This document shows positions 51,495-63,847 of a stretch of DNA of 64,000 nucleotides, piece after piece (position 1 is the stretch's first letter; every line of letters starts with the position of its first letter). Both the position numbers and the translations under genes were made by a program. Under the pieces are notes generated by a model that was not told the origin of the DNA, made no database searches, and worked only from the letters and a program-made list of their open reading frames with translations. Where the stretch lies: the NCBI GenBank assembly GCA_963995525.1, contig OZ023206.1:65977304-66041303 (forward strand). Reading direction: 5' to 3'. The DNA is from Escarpia spicata (lineage: Eukaryota; Annelida; Polychaeta; Sabellida; Siboglinidae).

Positions 51495-51760
51495 AGTTCG
51501 CTAAAAAAAACGTTTGCCCAATAAGCAATAGTTGGGCCTTTTTCAGAATACTGCCCACACGTTGGATTGTAGGAAGGGCATGGCAAGAATACAGAACAAA
51601 ATGAGTAGCTGAACGTGCATTCTAGAAGGCTGACGTCTTAGTTACGAACATTGCTGATAGAACATAGCTTATCAACGTTATAAATCAAGAGATTATAAGT
51701 TCTACAATATAGATTAAATAAAAATTGCTGCCAGCATATTTACGAAAAAAATAAACGATT
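51495..51760 (+). repeat. Dispersed repeat, copy A
   Basis: AGCAATAGTTGGGCC.TTT, GTCTTAGTTACGAACAT.GC TGATAGAA and AGATTATAAGTTCTA.AATA correspond to 61466-61670. Possibly a fragment of an old LINE, since copy B runs into a CR1-like tail. Confidence 0.6.
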
Positions 51761-52190
51761 TAAATGTGGCCCGCCTATTCTGCCATGCGGGTCACATTGC
51801 ATGAATGCGTTTATTTGACTTACCTCGCTCAACATGATATGGGATATATACCGTTCAACGTGCAACCAATCTTGTCGCAAAAAGGACTTAAGAGGAGGAC
51901 GTAACACTATTAGAGTTAATAAGAACGTTAGAGATCATTGTTGGATTGCCGTGATTACGGGTGTCTTCATTATCTGGTTAATTACGAGAAATATACATTT
52001 TATAACTACAACTGAATAATTAATTTTATTTTTGTATAAAGCAATAGGCGGGCCAAATAATAAAATTAGTGTTAAAGGTTGTATGGAGGAGGCCATATAC
52101 ATACAAGTGATAATACAGAGACCAACTAACTAGATTTTAATTATTTTAGTTATGAAAACCGACCCAAACGAATGTGGTTTGACAATCCTA
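51761..52190. other. No recognisable gene
   Basis: AT-rich. Short frame 51834-52019 without support. Confidence 0.35.
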
Positions 52191-52194
52191 CAGA

Positions 52195-52525
52195 TGGAGC
52201 GTAGTGGCTCAGTGACTAGAGCTTTGGACTCTCGACCGAGAGAACCCGGGTTCGAATGCTGTGCTGCAGTGTCGAAACTTGGGAAAGTTGTTCACTCTAC
52301 GTTGCTCCAGTTCACTCACTTGTATGAATGAATATCTGAATATAGACAATGGTGGGTAGTTGTTTACGAATATGCTTCGCGCATTAATTGCAGCGTGATT
52401 GAATGCTTTCCAGAGAAGTCGAGATGGTGTTCGATTGAACAGGTCTGCCAGGGAGTAAAGTGTAAAGCGCTTTGAACAGTCCAAATGACTGAACACTGCG
52501 CTATATAAGATCTTGCCTTTATACA
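52195..52525 (+). mobile_element. tRNA-derived SINE (copy 2, most complete)
   Basis: Head with A box TAGTGGCTCAGTGACTAG and B box GGGTTCGAATGC. The central part (TTGTTCACTCTACGTTGCTCCAGTT, TTTGCGC/AATTGCAGCG) is shared with the other copies. The 3' part has AAAGCGCTTTGAACAG and ACACTGCGCTATATAAGATC, a LINE-derived-looking tail. Confidence 0.8.
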
Positions 52526-52526
52526 G

Positions 52527-52566
52527 AAGGAGATTAAAAGCAGATCAGTTAGAAGTGTTTAAAGTT
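52527..52566 (+). pseudogene. Tiny CR1-like LINE RT fragment
   Basis: AGAAGGAGATTAAAAGCAGA then TCAGTTAGAAGTGTTTAAAG matches the segment near 44715-44755 of the CR1-like copy (RRLRGDQIEVFK). Confidence 0.55.
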
Positions 52567-52569
52567 GCT

Positions 52570-53230
52570 TTCTGAGTTCCTCCATGTTTAAAATGTACAG
52601 TGAGTCAACATGCCCCATAGGCATAGACGACATATCACTTTCCTCAACTCCTTATTATACATTATAAACTAATAACAATTATTTTGTTGTATTATGTATT
52701 TGGAACAAATAAACATTTCCTGTTCTTGTTCCTATAAACTTGTTTTCATATAATATGCCATTTTAAGATAAAACGGCGCCAAAGATGTGTAACTGTATCC
52801 ACGGGGCTAGCGTTTTTTAAATTCGCTGATTGGTTGGACATAATCGACAAGGGAATCAAGCAGGTGACGTGTCGTATTATTGACAGTTTGTGACGTCTGT
52901 AAACTGCGGAGCGTAAAATCTTTCTAACATTTGGTGTGTGCTTTGAATCAAACTTACACTTCACAAATAGTCGGGCCTCGTCTCTCGGAGGAAAGGTCTT
53001 CTCCCGTCTCGCCAATCTCGTCGTCAAAGGTCAGTGATGCTTTACTGTGGTAGAATAACGTGTCGATGTCATCATAAACACAGCGGTTAAACTGTAGTTG
53101 TTATAGTTGTGAAATTATTATAATGAGTGTTTTCTACACCACAGCTATTTTAAACTAAAACTATTATAAACAATAAACTAGTGTGCACGTTCGGTCACGA
53201 AAACGAAAAACGAACTAAAACATTTATGTA
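52570..53230. other. No recognisable gene
   Basis: A minus-strand frame 53027-52746 has no domain or start context. Confidence 0.35.
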
Positions 53231-53233
53231 TGT

Positions 53234-54535
53234 AGGGGAGACCGAGGCACAGTAAATCAAGGGAACAGTAAATCAGTGGCTATTTATAGAAACTGACACA
53301 TGGGAATCCAAACATGTTGTCGTCAGTTTATTCCTCTAGACAATTCGGGGTACAGTGAATCGGGTGTAGCTCAACATGCGTGTATTGAGTGCATTCGGGG
53401 TACAGTGAGTCGGGGTGTAGTAGATCAACATGCGTGTATTGAGTGCATTCGGGGAACAGTGAGTCGGGGTGTAGTAGCTCAACATGCGTGCATTCAGTGC
53501 ATTCGTGGTACAGTAAGTCGGGGTGTAGTAGCTCAACATGCGCGTATTGAGTGCATTCGGGGAACAGTGAGTCGGGGTGTAGTAGCTCAACATGCGTGCA
53601 TTGAGTGCATTCGGGGCACAGTGAATCGGGGTGTAGTAGCTCAACATGCGTGCATTGAGTGCATTCAGGGTACAGTGAGTCGGGTGTAGTAGCTCAACAT
53701 GCGTGCATTGAGTGCATTCGGGGTAGAGTGAATCGGGGTGTAGTAGCTCAACATGCGTGCATTGAGTGCATTCTGGGTACAGTGAGTCGGGTGTAGTAGC
53801 TGAACATGCGTGCATTAAGTGCATTCTGGGTACAGTGAGTCGGGTGTAGTAGCTCAACATGCGTGCATTGAGTGCATTCGGGGTACATTGAGTCGGGGTG
53901 TAGTAGCTCAACATGCGTGCATTGAGTGCATTCGGGGTACATTGAGTCTAGGTGTAGTAGCTCAACATGCGTGCATTGAGTGCATTCTTGGCACAGTGAA
54001 TCGGGGTGTAGTAGCACAACATGCGTGCATTGAGTGCATTCGGGGTACAGTGAGTCGGGTGTAGTAATAGCTCAACATGCGTGCATTGAGTGCATTCTGG
54101 GTACAGTGAGTCGGGGTGTAGTAGCTCAACATGCGTGCATTGAGTGCATTCTGGGTACAGTGAGTCGGGGTGTAGTAGCTCAATATGTGAGGCATGATAA
54201 TTATGTTACCTTTGTAATCATGCAATCTTACGTTTGCCTAAAACTCTTGAATTAAATTATTTGTTTTTCGATGTTTGCCTACCGTCATTAGGCACAGGTT
54301 ACTATTGTAATATAAGCATAATATTGTAATAATTATTACCAGAGCACTATGTTTAAGCTACATTTAATGTAATAGTTAACGAGTTAGCGTATTTAAGTTA
54401 AATAAATACAATATTCGTGACAGAGAATAAGTTCATATATCATTTCAACAATATAAACGAACCGTGCTGTCATTAAACTAGGAGAAATGTTGGAAAAGCA
54501 GATTTCCGATCCACTGTGTCCCGGTCTCCCTTAGG
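53234..54535. mobile_element. Element with GGGAGACCG.G.CACAGT inverted ends enclosing a 54-bp minisatellite
   Basis: The left end TAGGGGAGACCGAGGCACAGT (53233-53253) is mirrored by the reverse complement at about 54509-54533 (ACTGTGTCCCGGTCTCCCTTA). The interior has the minisatellite and an AT-rich part. No transposase, so this would be a non-autonomous DNA element if mobile. Confidence 0.6.
53340..54190. repeat. 54-bp minisatellite, about 16 units
   Basis: The unit GTAGCTCAACATGCGTGCAT TGAGTGCATTCGGGGTACAG TGAGTCGGGGTGTA shows point variants and 1-3-base length changes. As 54 is divisible by 3, 18-residue repeat frames appear on both strands; they are not supported as genes. Confidence 0.93.
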
Positions 54536-54689
54536 CATGTTATATGTTTTGGTTTCATGTACGATTACAGTATTCACATAGTTTTTACATTTAAAGTGTG
54601 TTTCTTTATTTCAAACATCTACAATCCAAATGTGGGTATATATCATATAATTATATAATTAGTAGATAATTAAGATAACCGTAAATGGG

Positions 54690-54840
54690 GTGAAGTAGCG
54701 TAGTAGTTAGAGCAACGGACTCTCAATTCTCTTGTTCCCACTTCGAGACTTGAGCGAGTATTTTTGTTCACTCCACGTTGCTCTAATTAAATCTGCTGTA
54801 TGAATGAGTATGCAAAAGAGTTTATTCTACGGTAACAAAT
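54690..54840 (+). mobile_element. tRNA-derived SINE fragment (copy 3)
   Basis: TAGCGTAGTAGTTAGAGCAA CGGACTCTCAATTCTC, then TTTTGTTCACTCCACGTTGCTCTAATT and TGTATGAATGA match the first 150 bases of the 52.2 kb SINE. B box degraded (CACTTCGAGACT). Confidence 0.65.
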
Positions 54841-55969
54841 CGCAGAAGAAAGTGTCATTCAGGGTGGTTGTGACAGGTAAAGATCATGAATAAACGGAGG
54901 CACTTTGAGATGATTTACCTAGTCTACTATTGCACATTACATTTTCAGAATCTTTTGTTCTAATCAACAATGTTTCATATCAAATATTTACTTAACCTGC
55001 GCCACAAACAACGATGCTAATTCAAAATTTTGCAGGATGCTGTCAACATTTCATTAGTCATATTTTCGTGATTCATCCAGCAACTTGCCTCCATATTTAG
55101 TGCAAAAATGGTTTAAAATGTAATATAGTTCTTATATATTACACATGTGTCAAAATCTGCCATGCATAACATCTATGCATAAATGTCACCATAAAAATAG
55201 TTGTAATAAATTAAGTCAACAATTAACATTATTGTTTTACACACATTGTATTGTTTTAAACGTGTGCATTATGTAAATGTTTACAATACGTTTTCACACG
55301 ACATAAACGTATTCAGGCTGCATTCTGAGATCGACCTTCTTTTACGCATTTCCTTTCAATCGACATAGATCTCCTCAACTACATGTAAACTGTGTTTCAC
55401 ACGGTATAAAATGTAAAGATAAAATGGCACAAAAAACGGAATTTATATCCGCGTGCCATACATTTATTATTCTGCTTGCCGGCCCAAGCGACCAGCATTT
55501 CTGCAAAAGCAAATTTTTAAAATAATTTGAAAAAACTAAAATGATAATAACATATAAAATGCGAAAGTGACACACATGGTAGTAAATATGATAAAATAAG
55601 TTAATACTATTTATGTTGTACATAAACGTTCTTTAAAACATGTAACAATGGTAGTTAAACTCAGAATGCAACTTTAATAATTATATATCTTATTCATACA
55701 ACAATATATACAATGTTTTTTAATAATGTCTACTGGCTACACACAACAGGTAGTAATGAGTAGCGATTGATCTTTGATCAATAAAAGAAGAGCTATATCG
55801 TATAATACATATTTTGTAATTGAAACTTTTTTGAGTTATTTCTCATCCAGCCTTTCTTGATTTTGGTTTCTACGGAGTTATCAAATAAATAATATTCAGA
55901 AACCATTGAATTTGTTTCTCGAAATCCCCAAATCTGTTCATGGTATTCTTTTTCTATTTTTCTTAACAG
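54841..55969. other. Intron or intergenic DNA before the CILP-like exon
   Basis: AT-rich with no recognisable exon. The upstream exons of the matrix gene (including the signal peptide) must lie here or further left. Confidence 0.4.
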
Positions 55970-57540
55970 ACGCCGACTCACCGGACACGTGTGATGTCGA
56001 TCCGGTAGACATGGTGGTGGAGCTGCCTCCGACGTGTGTATTCACCGTAGACGGCTCGGGTCTGACATCGGTGAACGTCGGTCGCTGCAGCAACAAGCCT
56101 TGCGTAAACAACACGTCGTCAGAGTCGGCCGGCTTCTGCTGTGGACCGAGCAGCACGCGCCAACTGCACGTCGAGTGCGGCGGCTTCACCTATGAGGTCA
56201 ACCAGGTCGTGTCCTGCGGATGCGCCGAATGCGACAATGACAGAGATGTGACCGTCAGCGGAAGTGTGAATAGCACAGGTACCCCGACGACTCATGTCTT
56301 CGTCTTGTACGAAGGTCGTCGATATTACGTCACTAAACATCAGTTCAATTTCGAGGCGACACCGCAAGCAGGGCGCATCTCCTTCCAGGTAAAATCGAAT
56401 GACTTCATGCCGCGACAGGTCACCCTCGATGTAATGTATGTCTCCCTCGTAGCAAAGCCGAGTGCAGAAGTCGTTGACACAGCTACTGGTGGGGATCTGA
56501 CTATAGAGAGTCCAGCTGGTTTACTGTCAGCCGTTTCCGTTACAATTCCGGCCTACTCCTTCCAGGACGAGAATGGTGACTTGGTGTCTGGTGACGTCAA
56601 CGTCTACTTGACATTTGCCGACCCGCGACAAGTTGACGGTCTCGACTCCGCCCCTGGAGAATTCACTTACGAGGACGAAGAGAGCGAAACTCGCATGCTG
56701 CAGACGTTCGGTGTCGTTACATTGGTGGCTGAAGACTCCAACGGCAACGAGGTCTACTTGAGTGGCAAGACGACCATGCAGTTTGACGGCGCTGCTCTTG
56801 GAATGCGGCCGGGAGATTCGGTGTCCCTTTGGAGTCTCGACGCAGCGAGTGGGGGTTGGATCGAGTCGGGAGAAATTACTTACTCTGGTAGTCGCAGACG
56901 TCGAAGAGATATCGATGAAGATACATTAGAAGAGGGCAGTGGTGAGCCCACATATACTACTGATGGCGAGACGGAAATACCACCGTTTGTTCCGTTCATC
57001 AACTTGGACAAACCGGTCTACCGTCAGTATCTGTGTACTATTGCTGTCTACGTATATCATGGTAATGATTTCTCCGTTCCACTGCCTGGACAAAGATTAT
57101 CCTCTTACATCTTGAGAAATGGATTCTTCTTCAGTCGTACGACGGCTAATACCGACCAAAATGGCAGAGCTTGTGTCACCGTATTATGCGGCCAGCGAGC
57201 TATTATCCGTATCGAATATGCAGGCATTTACCAAGTTCATCCTAATCATTACCTTCCCTTCGGATTTGCTTTCTCCAATAGGGCTACCGGCATAGAACTG
57301 ACCCCTGAGTTCCCTACTGATCTGAATGGGCCAGTCTACTGGAATTGGAGTTGGTGGAGATGGGGTGGATGTTACAACTCCATGCCGACTGACTATCACT
57401 TTATGCTGGCTAAAGCGCCGCTGTTACCTTCTGTCTACGGCTCTCTCAACGCGGTGGAGATGCGGCCGGGTTTCCCCAACAGCTGGTACCCAAACCGGTC
57501 GTCTCAACGGGAAGTCTGCGCCATCCGGGTGGACATCGCG
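55970..57540 (+). CDS. Cartilage intermediate layer protein (CILP)-like gene, large exon
   Basis: The exon is bounded by an excellent acceptor (TCTATTTTTCTTAACAG) and donor CG|GTATGT. It is 1571 bases long, phase 1 in and phase 0 out. It encodes a Cys-rich start (PDTCDVDPVD, CSNKPCVNN, FCCGPSS, CGGFTYEVNQVVSCGCAEC) and a beta-rich region with VTIPAYSFQDENGDLVSGDV NVYLTFADPRQ and LQTFGVVTLVAEDSNG. A GD.V.LWSLD..SGGW block comes next, then a furin-type site SRRRRRD and a carboxypeptidase-regulatory-like domain (VYRQYLCTIAVYVY...TDQNGRACV). The DPRQ / LWSLD / dibasic-cleavage layout resembles CILP proteins of extracellular matrix. Clean codon use and splice sites mark a real host gene. Full protein not in view. 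Confidence 0.68.
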
Positions 57541-58198
57541 GTATGTACTCATTACTAAGACGACTAATGCGAAAATGGACAGATAATGACAAAAAAGGTC
57601 TTTTAACAATACATTTGAACAGACACCTCGGTAATACATTCACCTCGCAATTAAGGTCGCCTTAGCACAGTGCAACATTTTTTCCGTATGCAATAACATT
57701 ATAGGAAATTAGTCCCGCCAATGCGGTCAACTCGTTATTCCGGTAACGATAGCCTAATCCCATGGGTGATCTTAAATATGACGTTCGACTTATAGAAAAA
57801 CTCACCTGTCCTCTAGACTACAAGTTATCATGCTATTAGCATCCTCTTACAACTAAGCCAGTGTCATTCTTCTAGTTGTATATTTCTCCTTATCAATTGT
57901 AGGCATTTGCGATTATGACCCTCTAATGTTCATATTTTATATGCAAATTGCAACAATTCAGGTGAGCTCCTTAGGATCCAGATTGCTAGGCCACCAAGGA
58001 ATATTACTCTTTATTTAAAGGCTGCTCTATGTTATGCACATTTTAAAATGAGGCTTATCCCAACTTGATTATAAACTATACACGCGGGGTGGGTTACGTA
58101 CAATGCATAAAATTAGCCTACTTTAATTACTAATTTTATTGAATCCTTTCAATCTTATGAGTGGATCAATTTCTTCAATTTGTAATTATGTCCATTAG
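57541..58198 (+). other. Intron of the CILP-like gene
   Basis: GT (57541) to AG (58197-58198), 658 bases, AT-rich, with no inserted repeat that I recognise. Confidence 0.7.
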
Positions 58199-58419
58199 AC
58201 GCAGGAATCTGCCAACATTCGCGTGGTAGGCATCAGCAGCGCCCCGAGCGGTGACCTCTACGGTACATACACGGCAATGTTTAGCGATGTGGAAGGAAAC
58301 GACGATTCGTCCGACACGCCCTGCGGCGCATGCGTCCTACTACGATGTCCGAAAGACGCGAACTACACCATGGTTGACTTACAGATTGCTTACAAAAACC
58401 GCGCGGACTGTCGACTTAG
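58199..58419 (+). CDS. CILP-like gene, next exon
   Basis: 221 bases between acceptor TATGTCCATTAG and donor CTTAG|GTGAGC, joining in phase 0 and leaving in phase 2. It encodes TQESANIRVVGISSAPSGDL YGT..., then CGACVLLRCP and KNRADCRL, with paired cysteines typical of a secreted domain. Confidence 0.68.
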
Positions 58420-59603
58420 GTGAGCGATATTTGTGGTGATTTACAAACTTAATTAAGTCAAAATCGACGAAACTGTAGCCGGCCAAGCAATACTGCTATA
58501 ACCGGCTAGCTCGATCTGCAATTATGTTACGATTACACAGCCGTCTGTGTCAGTAACAGTCCCTCAACTCTGGTGAGCGATACTAGTGTTTTATTATTAA
58601 TACCGTCCTCTAATAATTCGCTAAACAAACTTTTTTATATCTGGGGACTCATCAGCGGTTCAGAACGCTTCCCATGTCGCGCTGTCTCATCGCGTTTTCA
58701 TGGATCTTGACATCGGAAGATAGGGAAGGGTTCTGTCGTAGATTTTTCGCCGGAACTTCACCGGTTCGCTCTCTCAAAGACTAGAATACGGGTGGGTGCT
58801 GTCCAGAATATTTGCCTATATTCCGGGAGATACACCCCAAATCCGGGAGACTCCCGGGTTTCACGGGAGAGTTGGCATGTATATTTTTATGCAAAAAGTC
58901 TAGTGATATCCAAATATGTTGTAAGTACATACGTCAATAACAGCGCTGAGCTAATACGTCGCGTATATTTTGCAATCCAATGTCCTGGTGTCCTTGTTCA
59001 TAAACATACTGATATAGCATTCATCAGCTCCTCCCCAACTCATACGCACACGCACGCACGCACACATATGCACACACACATACACCCAGACACGCACGCA
59101 CGCACACCCTCACGCAGCCTTTCACCCATACAAGCGCACGCGCACTCACCCACACACGCTCACTCACACGTACGTACGCACGCACTAGGGCGCCTACTTT
59201 AGCCATAAAATTTCGGAGAGGGAAAAGTGACGTGCGATGACATTAATTGAATTGAATTGAAAAACCTGTATTGTCCATGGAATGGTTTATATAGTATGGA
59301 AATTTTCCTTTGGGCTCACACTATGTTAGGACATATACACATATAAACATTAGATACACATTAGATATGTTTGGAAGTACGGTACATGCAGTTTCAATCT
59401 CCACATGCGTATACGCACATACACACAATTGCACGTTAGACATTGACATGGTATGCGACCGCAGGTTCAGGCTTAGAATTCAGTAGGTTTATGGCTGAAG
59501 GAACAACAGATTTCTTGTAACAGTTTTTGTGTGCAATGGGAAAGTAGCGATGAACACGTTACTCTATGGTACTCTTATACTAATCGCTAATGGTTATGTT
59601 CAG
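58420..59603 (+). other. Intron of the CILP-like gene, with a CA-rich tract and a LINE-tail-like repeat
   Basis: 59035-59190 is an imperfect ACGC/ACAC tract. 59243-59540 (AATTGAATTGAATTGAAAAA CCTGTATTGTCCATGG) resembles a LINE 3' end on the - strand with an (AATTG)n tail. Confidence 0.5.
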
Positions 59604-59676
59604 GTACTCGGAGTTGGTGAGCGACAGCCCAGACGGCGTGACAAAGTACGTGTCTCACACCGACAGCAGCCTCTAG
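59604..59676 (+). CDS. CILP-like gene, candidate following exon ending in TAG
   Basis: Acceptor TGGTTATGTTCAG (AG at 59602-59603) opens in the required phase and encodes YSELVSDSPDGVTKYVSHTD, then stops at TAG 59674-59676. The same frame continues afterwards with VMSSGDVFEFSGTSPPMKEK up to a TGA near 59800. This looks like genuine exon sequence, so the TAG may be a nonsense lesion rather than the native end. Confidence 0.5.
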
Positions 59677-59802
59677 ATACGCGTCATGTCGTCGGGAGAT
59701 GTCTTTGAGTTCTCAGGGACATCACCGCCGATGAAAGAGAAGACTACGGTTTCGGGCTCTTCCGCGCGTCTGCTCCGGGAGATCTCGCTTTCTATCGAGT
59801 GA

Positions 59803-61095
59803 TGATGCAATGCAAAGCGAGAGGTCGGAGTTCTGCGGCGAGATTTGATTGCTGATAGCGCTTTGATACTGTCATTATGTTTCAAGTGTGACGATTTAGT
59901 ATAGGAGTAATACGTGGGGTCAACTGTCACCTGCCACTGCAACGTGGGTAGTAAGTTGCAATATTATGAAGTGGAGTTTTCTACCCTTTTGGATTCCACA
60001 CATCATTTAGCGTTAACATGATACATAAGTTTTTGTTTTTTATCTCCAGTAGTTTTTTTTATATTTCTAAAATCGAAGCAGACTTTTAAAAAGCAACAAC
60101 AGGTTGCGAGACAATATGATTTCAACTATTGTTTTTAATCCGTGGATTAGTAAATGTTCGTAATACAAAACTGATGGGATGTAACGTAGACAGCTATATG
60201 TGGCTTGCAGCCATAATAGGCCAATTGCGACTTACTACCCTCTTCGCTGTGGCGGGTCACATTTCTATGTAACAACATATTGTATTTCGGGATTTTGTGC
60301 GTAACTGATCAATTACGGTTCTGGCTTAACATCAGCATCCACAAAAATATTGTTAATCCATTTGTTCATATGACTGACATCTATTTAGTAATTTATAGAC
60401 GTGTATTACTGGTGAATGATATCACTGTGCAATGCACCAAGCATAAACTCGCAAGCAGTGTGGTAACGACACTAGTATTTGTTGTAGTAATACAATGAAG
60501 TTCCATGGATGCCGCAGTATTACTATGATCCTGCAGACGTCTTTTTATGTGCGTGTCATGGTGAATAAACTTCCACAGCCGCAATGTCACTTGAATGCAA
60601 TGTTCTTAAGGCGCACTTAGTATCCGTCTTTAGGAATACGTTCTTCCTCCACTATCGTGCGTTGTGGCCAACAATAAAAATAACTGCTTTGGGCTTCCCT
60701 TGTTTCTTCGTTTTATTTAGCAAAACGGCAGATGAATCATATATTATGTTGGTACGGTAGGGAACAACAAATCGTCAACAATATTAAGTTTATCTAATGT
60801 TTGGAAATTGAGGGTTTATACACATGGAGTAGAACCATGGATGAAGATATAAAATGGGCGATATTATTCCAGGTAAATAACATATATGGACTTAGGAGGA
60901 ACGATTAGTGCTGGCTCGAAAGCTTCAGGCGGTTTCAGATGGTTTGTTAGGAGGAATGTAACGCATAGGCGTCGGAACGTGGTGACTCTTCGGGAGATGA
61001 CACTCACAAACACCTTTCAACCGCACCCGCCTGGAGGCGAACAAAAATTGTCAACTGCATCCTAACGTTGGCGAAATATTTGGAAGCTAAGTTCA
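59803..61095. other. No recognisable gene
   Basis: AT-rich, no domain. AATAAA-like motifs are scattered. Confidence 0.4.
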
Positions 61096-61102
61096 TCTCC
61101 AG

Positions 61103-61129
61103 CCCCCCCCCCCCCCCCCCCCCCCCCCC
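61103..61129. repeat. Homopolymer (C)n tract
   Basis: About 27 consecutive C, followed by five A. Length is likely uncertain in the assembly. Confidence 0.95.
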
Positions 61130-61196
61130 AAAAATACCGGGGGCTGATCCCACCGATTCCAACGCCTACGTAACATACAGAGAAATACATATAATT

Positions 61197-61458
<262 letters not shown>

Positions 61459-61461
61459 ATG

Positions 61462-61670
61462 TGTATTAAGCAATAGTTGGGCCCTTTTAAAAATAGTGCG
61501 CGCACACACACACACACACACACACTGGATGCCATATTGTAAGAATGACACAGCATGAATACATAAAACGATGAGAACGTAGTCTGAGGTCTTAGTTACG
61601 AACATGGCTGATAGAATGTATTTTACTAACATTAGACATGAGGAGAATAAAAGTTCTAAGATACAGAATG
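61462..61670 (+). repeat. Dispersed repeat, copy B
   Basis: Corresponds to 51495-51760 (see copy A); the (CA)n at 61502 replaces a CCCACACG stretch of copy A. Confidence 0.6.
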
Positions 61671-61689
61671 GTAAAAAGGTAGCACATTT

Positions 61690-61930
61690 TTAGAATATTA
61701 AACAAATTAGAGGACTTAAGGTTGCGTAAGTGAAGGAAGAGTGTACGTTGGATATAAGAAAGTAGACATTCTCACAGAGTGCAGCACAATTAAAAAAACG
61801 GAACACACTATCTATTGATTTTGTAAAGGCTGCAAGTGAGAATTCGCTTAGAACACAAATGACAGACGGTTTACAAATAGATTAATAATCGCTGGACTCG
61901 CGAAAAGCCAAATTTTGTGTCCTTGTTCGA
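61690..61930 (+). pseudogene. Strongly decayed CR1-like LINE 3' end
   Basis: TTGGATATAAGAAAGTAGAC ATTCTCACAGAG..., GGAACACACTATCTATTGAT TTTGT and the CTGGACTCGCGAAAAGCCAA end parallel the last 250 bases of the 41-45 kb LINE (LDIRKFSFSQ...WNRLPADCV, GGACTCTCGATAAGCCAAGG). Confidence 0.65.
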
Positions 61931-63840
61931 ATATGATCTGGGGTTTTGCTTTTAGTGGCAATATTGTATAAAAACTCCCGTGAGCACCTCAGATCCACCA
62001 CGGAGAGACCACATTACAAACAAAGAAATACTCAAACATGCCGAGCATGGACTAACTTTTTATAAAAAATAAACTTCACTTCGACAGATCCGGTGGCTCG
62101 CATGGATGAAAACAGGCTCCGAAACAAACTCTATTTTCACAACTGTCAGAAGGAACAAGAAACAGAGGACGCTCCAAACGAAGATACAAATATATGCTAA
62201 AACAAACACTGTTTTTCGTGCTCACAAAGCGTTAAACGATTTCACAAAGTGAAAGGCTATCACCCACTCGAACTGCTTTTTATACACTAACAATGTTTTA
62301 ATAAAAACTATTCTGTACATTTTGTTAAACATTATCGCATTTACTCAGCATTTTTGAAGAACGGTCTCATTGACCTTAATCATCCTTCCGCCGGTAACCA
62401 TCCATAACGTCACGTACTTTCCTCACCACCTTGGTCTTCTTAACGTTCACTCCGATCCAATGCTTTATCAAAGGCACGTATTCTGTTCGTCCACCTGGAA
62501 TTCTGCTGTGTTGACCGTGGGAAAGTGAGCATTGTTGTTTACTATTTGAAAATGCACCCGTGGTCGTGCCTTCAAATTTCCACCATTATTACGGGCTTAC
62601 AAAACACAATTTGGCGGGCAGTATACCTTCAACATAGTTAGTATAGTCTTAAGAACATTGTATTAATTAATAAATGAAACACTAGGAACGGACTGTCTCT
62701 TTTTAAAATGCTATTACTTTCTTTGCATACTGTGCACTTCTTATAAAGGGTAAGCTTTCTAATGAATAAACTTCGATTGAAAGGAACCGGGAGGCTCTCT
62801 TTTTAATACAAAGAAATTGGGGTGGGTCGGATCTAATTATTGGAGTTTGGGGAATTGGTCAATTTACAATGTTGTGAAATCTGTCATATTAATTTTGTAA
62901 TACAAACTTTCGTTAGATTCCTGTGGACATAATTGGATCCTAGGTCATGTTTAGTGAGTTCTTACACTCCCCGACGGCTTGGCTAAGCCTAAGGTATACG
63001 TGGCATAAAGGGAGGGCAAGATTAATCCTGACTAGTTTCTTCGCCCTGCACGAATTAACCAGTAGTCCAGAAACCACAATGATGGGCTCACGTTTCAATG
63101 TAAGTAATGTGGGGGTTTTGAGGTTTGGTAAATTTACAATGTTCTGAATTATGTCAATAGAATATTTTGTATTACGAAATTTGGTCATTTTTCAGATGAC
63201 GTAGGTAAGATATAACTAATAATTCAGGGCTGGGTTTCGAATCAGAGTGTGTCCCATACATTCCCTGTCTACACCCCCACCCACCCCCCAACAAATAATT
63301 ACCGCTCCGAAGTTTGTAGCTATACAAAGGCATGGACGTCCCTTCGTCCAGATTTGAAAAAAATGTATGGTTTTCTTGCATGCCGTGCAAAATCATGTAA
63401 TTTAGCTAATGTTACGTCACATTCGCAAATCTTCCAATCTTCACGCTGACATCCATTAGTTCCTAATTATGAGACCCTTGGCTAAATAAAACGAAGAAGC
63501 AGGTAAACCACAAACTGGAATTTTTTTTTATCAACCACATCACACGATAGTAAAGGGAGACAATAGTGGCGCAAAGGATTATATTATACTTGCTAAGAGA
63601 ACACAAAACAACGAGTAGAGAAATAGTTGCGTTGTCTGCATATTTATTATGACGAACTCATGGAATAATAAGATTATTCCAAATGACTTTACTAGAACAT
63701 CTGTTGAAATTCGATATTATGGTACACGCTGCAAATATGTATTACTGTTACTAATTAAACCATAAGGGAAACAAAACCAACATGATTACCAAGAAAACGT
63801 TTTCTGATTCAGGCTATGTACACTTACAACCTCTCAGAAA
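61931..63840. other. No supported gene
   Basis: AT-rich sequence. The frames 62940-63188 (-) and 63249-63449 (+) lack domains, start context and splice sites. Confidence 0.4.
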
Positions 63841-63847
63841 TATACCA

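Noticed and set aside
53300..54255. 18-residue Cys/His repeat frames (AQHACIECIRGTVSRGVV) as a zinc-binding or effector protein
   Set aside because: Same artefact with a 54-bp unit; overlapping antisense frames are equally long and length-changing units break the frame.
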